A stretch of DNA of 64,000 nt from Nocardioides sp. T2.26MG-1. Lineage in GTDB: Bacteria > Actinomycetota > Actinomycetes > Propionibacteriales > Nocardioidaceae. Numbering within the stretch: the first letter of the stretch is position 1; the number at the start of each line of letters is the position of its first letter. The notes beneath the pieces are model-generated. The model made no database searches. It worked only from the letters and a program-made list of their open reading frames with translations, and had not been told where the DNA came from. This document shows positions 7,872 to 16,440 of the stretch, piece after piece. The stretch spans positions 107,844-171,843 of the forward strand of contig NZ_CATNLZ010000036.1 of the NCBI RefSeq assembly GCF_950101795.1, in the 5' to 3' direction. A program made the translations under genes and the position numbers.

Positions 7872-9199
7872 ACCTCGCCCACGGCCTCGGCGGAGGCAGC
7901 GACCTACCGATCCCGGCCTCCTACGCCATCGCCGGCGGCACCGCGGCGCTCACGATCTCGTTCATCATCCTCATGCTGGCTTGGCGAAGGCCCCGGTACG
8001 ACGAGCTGAGCGGCGGTGTCCGCGCCCATTGGATCGCCCTGGTTGTCGACAGTCGCGCCTTCGCACTCACCCTGCGCACGGCCGGTCTCGTCATCTTCGG
8101 CTTCGTCGCATGGGCGGCCATCTTCGGGCGAGACCTGCTGACGAATCCGACGTTCGGCGTCATCTACGTGTGGCTCTGGGTCGGGCTCGTGCCCCTTTCC
8201 CTGCTCTTCGGCCCGTTCTACAAGGCGATCAACCCGGCGCGGACGTTCCACCTCATCATGAGCAAGCTCACCGGTGGCGACCCTGACCGCGGACTTCTCC
8301 CATATCCCCCGTGGCTTGGCTACTGGCCGGCAGCAGGTGGGCTGCTCGCGTTCGTCTGGCTCGAGCTCGTGTACCCAGACGGAACCATGCTCGGCCCCGT
8401 CCGCCTCTGGCTGGCCATGTACCTTGCGGCGATGCTCATGGGCGGAGCGATCTTCGGATCCCGGTGGCTCGAGCGCGCCGACCCATTCGAGGTCTACTCC
8501 ACCCTCGTCGGTCACCTGTCGATCTGGAGTCGTGAAGCCTCCGCGGATGGCAGAAGCCCCGGTGTGCTGACACTTCGGAGCCCCCTTCGAAACCTGGCCT
8601 CCGTTGGCGGCGAACCCGGCCTCGTGGCCGTGGTAGCAGTGCTGCTCGGCAGTACCGGCTTCGACAGCTTCAACTCGTCGACGTTCTGGGTCCAGTTCAG
8701 TCAGGGCACGAGCGCGGACATCACTCTGGTCAACACCGCGCTCTTGATCTTCGCCTGCACCCTGGTGGGTGGCACGTTCTCCCTGGCCACGATGGCGACG
8801 CTTGTCGTTCCGGGTGAGTCACGACGTCAGCTGCCTCGGGCCATGGCGCACTCGATCATCCCGATCATCATCGGGTACATCGTTGCCCACTACCTGACGT
8901 TCTTCGTGGAGTACGGCCAGCAGACGCTCATCCAGGTCAGTGATCCACTGAGCAACGGCTCGAACCTCCTGGGAACGGCCGACTGGTCGGTGAACTACTG
9001 GCTGTCCGAGGACCCGACGCGGCTCGCCACCATCAAGGTGCTGTCGATCGTGATCGGGCATGTTCTTGGTGTGGTGATGGCCCACGACCGCGCGCTCCAG
9101 ACGATCCCGAAGCGCCACCACGTGATCGGACAACTGCCCTTGCTGGCCGCGATGACTCTTTACACCTTCGGCGGCCTCTACCTGTTGTTCGGCCTCTGA
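7868..9199 (+). CDS. Polytopic membrane protein paired with cupredoxin lipoprotein
   Basis: A 443-residue protein with roughly ten to twelve hydrophobic segments and no soluble domain. The sequence resembles actinobacterial membrane proteins often labelled fenitrothion hydrolase, a name I consider an annotation carry-over rather than a function. Conserved-looking features include NPARTFH and HRALQTIPKRHH. It overlaps the cupredoxin gene by 4 bases and ends the resB-ccsB operon, so a role in metal or cofactor movement coupled to the lipoprotein is the natural guess. No catalytic motif is visible. Confidence 0.6.
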   Translation: MNLAHGLGGGSDLPIPASYAIAGGTAALTISFIILMLAWRRPRYDELSGGVRAHWIALVVDSRAFALTLRTAGLVIFGFVAWAAIFGRDLLTNPTFGVIYVWLWVGLVPLSLLFGPFYKAINPARTFHLIMSKLTGGDPDRGLLPYPPWLGYWPAAGGLLAFVWLELVYPDGTMLGPVRLWLAMYLAAMLMGGAIFGSRWLERADPFEVYSTLVGHLSIWSREASADGRSPGVLTLRSPLRNLASVGGEPGLVAVVAVLLGSTGFDSFNSSTFWVQFSQGTSADITLVNTALLIFACTLVGGTFSLATMATLVVPGESRRQLPRAMAHSIIPIIIGYIVAHYLTFFVEYGQQTLIQVSDPLSNGSNLLGTADWSVNYWLSEDPTRLATIKVLSIVIGHVLGVVMAHDRALQTIPKRHHVIGQLPLLAAMTLYTFGGLYLLFGL

Positions 9200-9231
9200 G
9201 GCTTCGATCGGCCCGGAAGAGCCCGGTCAGG

Positions 9232-10143
9232 TCACCAGTTGAGCTCGTGGCACGACCGGTCCGTCGCCGCCTCGACCTGCAGGGTGGCGTGCTCCATTCC
9301 GAAATCGGTGCGCAAGATTCTTTGGGCCTCCCGGAGCACGGTAGCGGAGTCGGCGCCAGCGACCAGAAGCAGGTGCGCCGTCGCGACGTGCATGCCTGAG
9401 GTGAGTGTCCAGGCATGGAGATCGTGGACGTCACCCACGCCCGCGATCCCCGCAAGATCCGCGGCAACCTTGTCGACGTCGAGGTCTGCTGGCGCGTGCT
9501 GGCCGAGCACGGCCAGGACCTGGCGACCCAGTCCGACCGCGCGCACCGCCACGAAGATCCCGATCGCCAGGGCGACGACCGTGTCCCACCACCCGTCCCC
9601 GGTCAGGACGACGAGGAGCCCGGCCACGATGACCCCGACGCTGCCGGCCGCGTCAGCGACCACCTCGAGGTAGGCACCTCGAACGTTCAGCGACTCGGAG
9701 GCACCCGCCCGAAGCATGAAGATCGACACGACGTTGATTCCAAGTCCGATCGCTCCGACGACCATCATGGTGCCTGTCTGCACCTCGACGCGCTCGCCCA
9801 TCCGTCGCAGCGCCTCGACCACGACGTAGACGGCAACCCCAAGCATCAGCAACACCGAGAGCCCGGATGCGAAGACCTCGGCGCGGTACGAACCGAAGGT
9901 CCGTCGGCCGGTCGTGTCGGGCCGGGACGCGATCTTGGTGGCGACCAACGCGGCACCCAAGGCAACGACGTCGGCGGCCATATGTCCCGCATCGGAGATC
10001 AGCGCCAATGAGCCGCTGAGGATGCCGAAGACGAGCTCCACGATGAAGAACGAGGCGACCATCCCGAAGGCGACGGCCAGCCGCCATCGGTGCTTGCCGC
10101 CCGCGTGGCCCGTTGCCCCGCCGTGACCGTGTCCCGCGCCCAT
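9232..10143 (-). CDS. CDF-family cation exporter (ZitB/CzcD-like)
   Basis: A 303-residue cation diffusion facilitator with a short His-rich leader (MGAGHGHGGATGHAGG). Motif SDAGHMAADVVALG carries the His/Asp metal site of TM2, EVVADAAGSVGV that of TM5, and a cytoplasmic domain contains DLHAWTLTSGMHVATAH. It is a close paralogue of the exporter at 45651-46568, with the same leader and the same C-terminal HELNW/HEVNW ending. It is transcribed toward the cupredoxin operon. BlaI-type site 3 lies about 90 bases upstream, in the divergent region shared with the DUF3105 operon. Confidence 0.93.
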   Translation of the reverse strand: MGAGHGHGGATGHAGGKHRWRLAVAFGMVASFFIVELVFGILSGSLALISDAGHMAADVVALGAALVATKIASRPDTTGRRTFGSYRAEVFASGLSVLLMLGVAVYVVVEALRRMGERVEVQTGTMMVVGAIGLGINVVSIFMLRAGASESLNVRGAYLEVVADAAGSVGVIVAGLLVVLTGDGWWDTVVALAIGIFVAVRAVGLGRQVLAVLGQHAPADLDVDKVAADLAGIAGVGDVHDLHAWTLTSGMHVATAHLLLVAGADSATVLREAQRILRTDFGMEHATLQVEAATDRSCHELNW

Positions 10144-10233
10144 GCGGACCTCCTGGCGTCCTGGTGGTGTTGTCGGGGCCGTTCCTCGCGCACTGTTCGG
10201 TTCGGCAGCGTAGTGCCATACCGACCCCTGCCT

Positions 10234-10252
10234 CTACGAAGACTCATAGTAG
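10234..10252. promoter_or_regulatory. BlaI-type operator dyad, site 3
   Basis: CTACGA-N7-TAGTAG in the divergent region between the CDF exporter and the DUF3105-copC-copD operon, 63 bases upstream of the DUF3105 start. One mismatch from the consensus. Confidence 0.72.
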
Positions 10253-10314
10253 ATTGTTTGCATCCGGCGGCTCTGCCCCGGGCTCCCTCGCCGTCCGCGA
10301 CCAGAGAGGCAGGC

Positions 10315-10935
10315 ATGACCACCCCAGCGCCAGCGAGTCAGCCCCCACACGACCGGAGCGGGAGGACGATCCTGCTCATCGGGGGCGCAATGGTCGCACT
10401 GATCCTCGTGGCGGTCGGCCTCTGGGGACTGGCCGCAAGTGACAAGCCACCGGCACGGGAGACGGCTGAGAAGAGCGCTCCCGCCGGCGTGAAGGAGTAC
10501 GACGTGGTCGCCGACCACGTGATCACCGAGGTCGAGTACGAGCAGACGCCCCCGGTCGGCGGCGCCCACAACCCGCTCTGGCTCAACTGCGGCGCATACG
10601 ACGACCCCGTCTTCAGCGAGAACGCGGTGCACTCCATGGAGCACGGTGCGGTCTGGATCACCTACGACCCGGCCCTCGACGAGGCGGCTGTGGCCAAGCT
10701 GGAGGAGTCGCTGCCCTCGACGTACGCGATCCTCTCGCCGTTCGAAGGCCTGCCGTCGCCGGTCGTTGCATCCGCCTGGGGCCGCCAACTTGTGCTCGAG
10801 TCGCCCGACGACCCCCAGCTGGAGGAGTTCATCGCCGAGTACCGCAACGGAGGCGTGGCTCCCGAAATCGGCGCGCCCTGCACCGGCGCATCCGACGGCA
10901 CGCTGCCACTCGACGCCGTCGAGACCATGGAGTGA
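10315..10935 (+). CDS. DUF3105 membrane-anchored protein
   Basis: A 206-residue protein with a short cytoplasmic leader, one membrane helix (about residues 20-42) and an extracytoplasmic DUF3105 domain. The domain is recognisable from PPVGGAHNPLWLNCGAYDDP and HSMEHGAVWITYDP; the conserved His and Cys suggest metal binding. Start ATG 10315 follows GAGAGGCAGG. It is first of a four-gene run with a DUF305 protein, CopC and CopD-CtaG, all overlapping or nearly so, pointing to copper handling at the membrane outer face. Confidence 0.85.
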   Translation: MTTPAPASQPPHDRSGRTILLIGGAMVALILVAVGLWGLAASDKPPARETAEKSAPAGVKEYDVVADHVITEVEYEQTPPVGGAHNPLWLNCGAYDDPVFSENAVHSMEHGAVWITYDPALDEAAVAKLEESLPSTYAILSPFEGLPSPVVASAWGRQLVLESPDDPQLEEFIAEYRNGGVAPEIGAPCTGASDGTLPLDAVETME

Positions 10936-10940
10936 CCTCG

Positions 10941-11570
10941 ATGACCTCTCCCATCAAGGCAGCGGTGCTGATCCTGGTCGTGGGTCTCGTGGCCGCTGTT
11001 GGCGTGATCGCCCTCCGCACTGCCGCCATCCCGGGTGCGACGGCATCGACGTACCCGACCGATGGCAGCGCCGATGCCGGCTTCGCTCGTGACATGCAGG
11101 CCCACCACGCCCAGGCTGTAGAGATGTCCTTCCTGATCCTGGACCGTTCCGAGGACCGGTTGATCCGCACGATGGCCCTCGACATCGCCATGACACAACA
11201 GCAGCAGGTGGGCCAGATGCACGCCTGGCTGGAGATCTGGGGTCTACCGCAGACCGGCGCCGACACACCGATGACCTGGGCAGCCGGCAACGCGATGTCC
11301 GACATGGGCCACTCCGCGATGCCGAGCCCCATGCCCGGGATGGCGACGCCGGCTCAGATGGCGCGGCTCCGCGAGGCCACCGGCCGTGACGCGGAGATCC
11401 TCTGGCTGAAGCTGATGCTCCGCCACCACCGCGCCGGAGTGGACATGGCCAGCGCCGCACTTGACCTGGCCGCGCGCTCTGAGGTTCGTCAGCTGGCGAC
11501 AGCCGTCGTCGCGTCGCAGCAGTCCGAGATCGACATCATGCAGCAGTTGTTGGAGGAACGAACACTTTGA
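10941..11570 (+). CDS. DUF305 secreted/anchored metal-binding protein
   Basis: A 209-residue ferritin-like DUF305 protein with an N-terminal membrane anchor. The two characteristic His pairs are present (DMQAHHAQAVEM and MLRHHRAGVDM), and Met-rich stretches (SDMGHSAMPSPMPGM) are typical of Cu(I) sites. ATG 10941 has GGAG at a good distance; a GTG at 10932 overlapping the upstream stop is the alternative. It is coupled to CopC downstream by a TTGA overlap. Confidence 0.88.
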   Translation: MTSPIKAAVLILVVGLVAAVGVIALRTAAIPGATASTYPTDGSADAGFARDMQAHHAQAVEMSFLILDRSEDRLIRTMALDIAMTQQQQVGQMHAWLEIWGLPQTGADTPMTWAAGNAMSDMGHSAMPSPMPGMATPAQMARLREATGRDAEILWLKLMLRHHRAGVDMASAALDLAARSEVRQLATAVVASQQSEIDIMQQLLEERTL

Positions 11571-12202
11571 CCGCCCTGCAGAAGCTTCGCCGATCCGTCG
11601 TACGAACCCTGGTGGTGGCACTGATGGCGGCATTGAGCCTGCTCGGGACGGGCCCGGCACAGGCACACACCGACCTGGTCCGGTCGTCCCCCGCCGAGGG
11701 CGAGCGGCTCTCGGCCCCGCCGCGCGAGATCGAGCTCCAATTCAGCGAAGACGTCGACCCGGGCCTGTCGACAGTCGTCCTCTCCCGAGACGGGAGTGAC
11801 CCGGTCCGACTCGAGGTGGTCGGAGGTGAACAACCGTCCGTCCTCCTGGCAACCGTCCCCGCCGAGACCGCATCTGCCACGGGGGCGTGGAGTGTCGGCT
11901 ATCGCGTGACATCCGTCGATGGGCATCCCGTCGACGGATCGGTCGACTTCATCGTGGCTGGCTCTGGCCCGGCGCCCCGCCCGGCTGGCGAGGTGCCGCC
12001 GGAGGAGGACGACCCCACGACCGTCACCGGAGCCGCCGAATCCCGGGCGTTGGGGACCGGCCGTTCTCTTTGGCAGTACGCCGGCCCGGCGATCCTGATC
12101 GGCGCGTTGGTCATGCTCGGCACGCTGCTGGGTCTGGCGCGCTTCGAGGGGCGCTCTCGCGCCACCGAAGCGCCTCCCACCAGGGGGGACGAAGCGCCAT
12201 GA
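11567..12202 (+). CDS. copC: CopC-domain copper-binding protein with C-terminal anchor
   Basis: A 211-residue protein with signal peptide, a CopC beta-sandwich (about residues 33-130) and a C-terminal membrane helix (residues ~165-190). After cleavage at AQA the mature protein begins HTDLVRSSPAEG, giving the N-terminal His of the CopC Cu(II) site; the second His is in SVDGHPVDGS. It starts at TTG 11567 with GGAGG in place. It would hand copper to or from the CopD domain encoded immediately downstream (4-base overlap). Confidence 0.92.
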   Translation: MTALQKLRRSVVRTLVVALMAALSLLGTGPAQAHTDLVRSSPAEGERLSAPPREIELQFSEDVDPGLSTVVLSRDGSDPVRLEVVGGEQPSVLLATVPAETASATGAWSVGYRVTSVDGHPVDGSVDFIVAGSGPAPRPAGEVPPEEDDPTTVTGAAESRALGTGRSLWQYAGPAILIGALVMLGTLLGLARFEGRSRATEAPPTRGDEAP

Positions 12203-14235
12203 GGCGTGCGGTCGTGGCCGCGGGCCTGGTCACCGTGGCTCCCCTGGTCTCATTGATGCTGCTCGTCGTGACCGGAGGCACGGAGACAAGCCTCGTGCCG
12301 GGCTTGCCTGATGCTGGTGAGCTCACCCGCTACGGCCTTCCACTGACCCAGGCCCTGCGCGACGTCGCCGCAGCGGTCACGGTGGGCGCTCTCGCGTTGA
12401 CCGTCCTCTGCGTACCACCCGGGTCTCCGGAGGACCGGGAAGGCATCGGCGGAGCGCGGCGCGCACTGCTTGACCTGGTCGTGGTCGCCGCCAGCACGTG
12501 GACGTGGTCCGGGTTCGCGCTCCTCGGCTTCGTGTACTCCGACGCCGCTGGTGTCCCTCTGACCAGCCCGGGGTTCGTGGAGGAGGTGACGTTCTTCGGA
12601 CGCAGCTTCGAGCTCGGTCGGTATCTCGTGGTCAGCTCGAGCATGGGGGCCGTCGTCGCGGTGGGGGCGCTGGTCGTCCGTCGGATCAACGGCGTCGGCA
12701 TCCTGGCCGCGCTCGCGGTCGCCGGGTTGTGGCCGATGGCGCTGACCGGACATGCGGCAGGATCACTGAACCACGACGACGCCGTGAACCTGCAGGCGAT
12801 GCACCTGATCGGCGTATCGGTCTGGGCTGGGGGCCTGGTCGCCCTGATCGTGGTCCGGCCCCGTCTCGGTGAGTCGTTGCTCCCGACGGTCAAGCGGTAC
12901 TCGGCGCTGGCCGGCTGGTGTCTGGCCGTGGTCGCAGTGTCCGGGCTGCTCGGCGCTTTCCTGCGACTTCCGAGCCTGGCTGACGTCACTTCGACCTACG
13001 GCGCGCTCCTGGGGATCAAGGTGGCGGCCGCGACCGTGGTGGCCGGGTTCGGGTGGTGGCAACGGCAGGTCGGCATCCGTCGACTCGCCCAGGGAAGGCA
13101 GCGCGCCTTCGCACGCATGGTGGTGATCGAGATCGGAGTGCTCGCGGCTGCCAGCGGCACCGGGGTCGCGTTGAGCCGAACCCCGCCGCCAGCTCCGCCC
13201 GGCGCGCAGGAACCGCTCACCGCGGCACAGTCCCTGCTAGGCCGTGAGTTGCCTCCCCCACTGGGCGCGGCCGAGTGGTTGACCCAGTGGGAACCGGATT
13301 CGTTCTGGCTGCCGATCGCACTACTGCTCCTCGCCAGTTATGCCGCCGCCGTGGCGCGGCTTCGATCGCGCGGTGACCGCTGGCCCCTCTCCCGGACCGT
13401 CGCCTGGACAATTGGCTGGGTGCTGTTCATCTGGGCGACCAGCGGGTCGCCGGGGGCTTACGGCCGTGTCCTGTTCAGCATGCACATGGTCCAGCACATG
13501 ACGGTCGCTCTGGCCGTGCCTGCGTTCCTCGTCATGGGAGCACCCGTGACCTTGGCGCTGCGGACGCTGAGTAGACGCGCAGACGGATCCATGGGGCCGC
13601 GTGAGTGGCTGATGCGGATCGTCCATTCCTGGCCGGCGCGGTTGCTGGGCTCGCCCATCGTTGCCGCCGGGATGGTGATCGTCAGCCTCGCGGTCTTCTA
13701 CTACTCCTCTCTGTTCGAGCTGTCACTGAGGACGCACACCGCCCACCTGCTCATGACGGCTCACTTCCTGATCTCCGGCTATCTGTTCGCGAACTGCCTG
13801 GTAGGGGTCGACCCCGGCCCGCGTCGGCCCGCGTACCCGCTGCGAGTCCTGCTGATCCTCGTCACGTTCGGCTTCCATGCCCTCTTCTCGGTGTCGCTGA
13901 TGGCGAACAACAAGGTGCTGGCACGTGACTGGTTTGCCCCGCTGGACCGCACGTGGGGAGGGTCCCTCATCGACGACCAGTACCTCGGTGCCTCCTTGGG
14001 CTGGGCGCTGGGCGACTACCCCCTGGCCATCCTCGCGATGGCGCTGATCGTCTCGTGGGTCCGCGCCGACCGTCGGGAGCGACTGCGCTTCGATCGCAAG
14101 GCGAGACGTGACGGCGATCAGGAGCTGACCGCCTACAACGACTACCTGGCCCGACTGAGGTCTGAGTCAACGCTGGGCCGCAGCGGTACTGCCCACACGG
14201 AATCGGACCAAAGTGAGGGTGACCGCACACCCTAG
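12199..14235 (+). CDS. CopD-CtaG fusion: copper transporter/oxidase assembly protein
   Basis: A 678-residue polytopic fusion common in actinobacteria. The first ~330 residues are a CopD-type copper permease (LTGHAAGSLNHDDAVNLQAMHLIGVSVW, cited as motifs GHAAGS and QAMHLIGVSVW). The second half, about 350-640, is a CtaG/caa3-assembly domain (FSMHMVQHMTVALAVPAFLV and HTAHLLMTAHFLISGY contain its His pairs). It probably imports copper or delivers it to the CuA/CuB sites of cytochrome oxidase, consistent with the co-regulated cytochrome c assembly genes. It starts at ATG 12199, overlapping copC. Confidence 0.9.
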   Translation: MRRAVVAAGLVTVAPLVSLMLLVVTGGTETSLVPGLPDAGELTRYGLPLTQALRDVAAAVTVGALALTVLCVPPGSPEDREGIGGARRALLDLVVVAASTWTWSGFALLGFVYSDAAGVPLTSPGFVEEVTFFGRSFELGRYLVVSSSMGAVVAVGALVVRRINGVGILAALAVAGLWPMALTGHAAGSLNHDDAVNLQAMHLIGVSVWAGGLVALIVVRPRLGESLLPTVKRYSALAGWCLAVVAVSGLLGAFLRLPSLADVTSTYGALLGIKVAAATVVAGFGWWQRQVGIRRLAQGRQRAFARMVVIEIGVLAAASGTGVALSRTPPPAPPGAQEPLTAAQSLLGRELPPPLGAAEWLTQWEPDSFWLPIALLLLASYAAAVARLRSRGDRWPLSRTVAWTIGWVLFIWATSGSPGAYGRVLFSMHMVQHMTVALAVPAFLVMGAPVTLALRTLSRRADGSMGPREWLMRIVHSWPARLLGSPIVAAGMVIVSLAVFYYSSLFELSLRTHTAHLLMTAHFLISGYLFANCLVGVDPGPRRPAYPLRVLLILVTFGFHALFSVSLMANNKVLARDWFAPLDRTWGGSLIDDQYLGASLGWALGDYPLAILAMALIVSWVRADRRERLRFDRKARRDGDQELTAYNDYLARLRSESTLGRSGTAHTESDQSEGDRTP

Positions 14236-14287
14236 GCATTCTCAGTCGCCACAGATCGCAGCCTGTGAGGGCATATCTCGCGAACCT

Positions 14288-14306
14288 CTACTAAGCCGAA
14301 TAGTGT
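14288..14306. promoter_or_regulatory. BlaI-type operator dyad, site 4
   Basis: CTACTA-N7-TAGTGT, a full left half and imperfect right half, about 90 bases upstream of the FliL-like gene and after the CopD-CtaG stop. Confidence 0.6.
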
Positions 14307-14394
14307 TTCTCTCAGGTGCCTTCGGGACGGGTCGATTGCCCGAGTGCGAGGCAGGCTGATTGAGCCTGCGCAGACGACTCAGGGAGGTCGAAGG

Positions 14395-14811
14395 TTGAGG
14401 GAGACGGAGCAGGAGCGGCCGACCAAAGGGCCCAAGAAACGCGCGCTGATGTTGCTGTTGGTCGCCGCCATCGCTGTAGCGGCGTCATGCTGGTTGATTC
14501 TCCGCCCATCCCAGGACCCGTCGCCCGAGCCTGGGGAGGTACTCATCGTCGGCCCACTCCAGGTGAACCTGGCCGAGGGTCACTATCTGCGTATTGCTCT
14601 GGCACTGCAGATGACCACCGAGGTTGTCGACGAGGTGGACGGCAGCAAGGCACTTGACGCGACCATAAGTCTCTACTCGGGCAAACCGCTGTCCGCGGTC
14701 TCGCAGCCGAAGCAACGAGCAGAGCTCAAGAATGAGTTGACCACGGCGATTCTCGAGCTCTATGCGGGTGAACTCATGGACGTCTACTTCACCGAGTTCG
14801 TGACCCAGTAG
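14395..14811 (+). CDS. FliL-like single-span membrane protein
   Basis: A 138-residue protein with a basic leader, one membrane helix (ALMLLLVAAIAVAASCWLIL) and a FliL-type extracytoplasmic domain: LQVNLAEGHYLRIALALQM, then KALDATISLYSGK and a C-terminal LMDVYFTEFVTQ. FliL normally associates with flagellar stators, but no flagellar gene is near. It sits behind its own BlaI-type dyad and is probably a membrane scaffold within the redox regulon. TTG 14395 is preferred because AGGGAGG lies before it. Confidence 0.7.
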   Translation: MRETEQERPTKGPKKRALMLLLVAAIAVAASCWLILRPSQDPSPEPGEVLIVGPLQVNLAEGHYLRIALALQMTTEVVDEVDGSKALDATISLYSGKPLSAVSQPKQRAELKNELTTAILELYAGELMDVYFTEFVTQ

Positions 14812-14901
14812 ATCATCGGGCACATCGTCAGACACGAATTCTTCGGCGTCCTCCGCCAGCGTGAGGGCAGATACGCCGGCGAGTGCGGCCGTCGGACACG
14901 A

Positions 14902-16440
14902 TCATTTCGACAGGCCCGGCGTTAGGAGTCTGCCCCGCCTGCCTCGCCCCCTCCGGGTGGTAGCGGCCTGGGCTCCGGCGACGAGTACACCCAAGAGGCC
15001 GACGAGCATGACCCCCGTCGCAACCTCCCCGCCAAATCTGACGGCAGGGGTGCGCGCTTCGCGGAGTGGCACTCGAGCGACGAGGACACCGGTCTCACGG
15101 AGGGGTGCGCGTTCCACCACCGTTCCGTCGGGGCCGATGATCGCGCTGATGCCGTTGGTGGACGCGACCGCGATGGCGCGCCCAGTCTCGATGGCCCGGA
15201 CACGGGTGATGGCGAACTGCTGATCCAGCTGGGAGGTCCCCGTGAAGCTTGCGTTACTCGTCTGGACCACGATCAGCTGGGCTCCGCGCCGGATCTGCGG
15301 AGCAAGAACGTCGTCGTAGGCGACGTCGAAGCAGATCGCGTCGGCAATGCGGACCCCACTGACGTCCAGGGGGGCCGACGAGGTCCCCGGGAGCATGTCT
15401 CGAGGGATCTCATCGAAGCGGGAGGACATCCGCCCTAGTAGGCCTCGGAACGGGATGTATTCGCCGAACGGCACAGGGTGATGCTTGGTGTAGCGCGCAG
15501 CGGCGGGACCCTCCGACGTCCAGACGATGCCTTGGTTGAGCACGTTCCGGGGGGTGGGCCCGTCCACCATGCCCCCGACGATCACCGGCACATCGACACT
15601 CGCGACGGCGACCTCGATATCCGCACGCGCCGTGGCGTCGGTGAACGGGTCGACCGCCGTCGAGTTCTCGGGCCACACCACGAGGTCGGGCCGTGACTCG
15701 CCTCCGAGCTCGACCAGCTCGGCCAGCTCGCGGGTCGCCTCGACATGATTGTCGGTGACCTCCCGATGGTTTGCCACGAGCTGGCGGCCGTCGCCGGGGA
15801 CCCCGCCCTGGACAACGGCGACGGTCATCGACCCGGCGTCCACCGCAGGGTACGGCGCAGCGAGCGGAACGAGACCGACACCGACGACAGCACCGAGGGC
15901 AGCGAGGCGTCCCCACCTGGCGCGCCCCTGCGCCAGGATCACCATGCCGATCATCCCGGCGGCAAGGGAGATGCACAGCCCTGTCGCGGTGACGCCGAGG
16001 TAAGGAAGCGTCGCGGCCCACGGGGTGTCGAGGACCTGGCCCCCCAGGCGGCCCCATGGCAGTCCGCCGAACGGCCATGCCGAGCGCGCCTGCTCGACTC
16101 CGGTCCACCCAATGGCGAACCAGATGGCGGCGCCGGGAAGTCCGGACAAGAGGCGCACGAAAAGACCCAGGACTCCGAACCAACAGGCCTGAACCAACAC
16201 GAGGGCGACCCAGGCCGCTGGCCCGATCGACTGCGCAAGCCAGATCAGGAGCGCTCCCTGGAAGGCCACCCCGAAAACGAACCCGACCAGGATGCTGTCG
16301 CGCCTGGTGCGGCCCTGGAGGGCGACCATGAGGCAGGCCGGTCCGGCGAGGATGCCGACCGTTAAGCCGAAGGGTTCGAATGACGTCGCAAGCAGCAACC
16401 CCCCGAGGACGGCCGCGGCGGACGCCGCAGCACTGTTCAC
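14902..16440 (-). CDS. lnt: Apolipoprotein N-acyltransferase
   Basis: A 512-residue Lnt, which N-acylates the terminal Cys of lipoproteins at the membrane. Six or so N-terminal membrane segments are followed by a nitrilase-type domain with the catalytic triad visible: E258 (VVWPENS), K319 (YTKHHPVPFGEY) and C370 (ICFDVAYDD). These match E267-K335-C387 of the E. coli enzyme. It overlaps the upstream ccdA gene by 4 bases (GTG start), so it is transcribed with it from the BlaI-type promoter region. The coupling with a thiol-redox protein is unusual and may serve lipoproteins of this island, such as the cupredoxin. Confidence 0.93.
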   Translation of the reverse strand: MNSAAASAAAVLGGLLLATSFEPFGLTVGILAGPACLMVALQGRTRRDSILVGFVFGVAFQGALLIWLAQSIGPAAWVALVLVQACWFGVLGLFVRLLSGLPGAAIWFAIGWTGVEQARSAWPFGGLPWGRLGGQVLDTPWAATLPYLGVTATGLCISLAAGMIGMVILAQGRARWGRLAALGAVVGVGLVPLAAPYPAVDAGSMTVAVVQGGVPGDGRQLVANHREVTDNHVEATRELAELVELGGESRPDLVVWPENSTAVDPFTDATARADIEVAVASVDVPVIVGGMVDGPTPRNVLNQGIVWTSEGPAAARYTKHHPVPFGEYIPFRGLLGRMSSRFDEIPRDMLPGTSSAPLDVSGVRIADAICFDVAYDDVLAPQIRRGAQLIVVQTSNASFTGTSQLDQQFAITRVRAIETGRAIAVASTNGISAIIGPDGTVVERAPLRETGVLVARVPLREARTPAVRFGGEVATGVMLVGLLGVLVAGAQAATTRRGRGRRGRLLTPGLSK

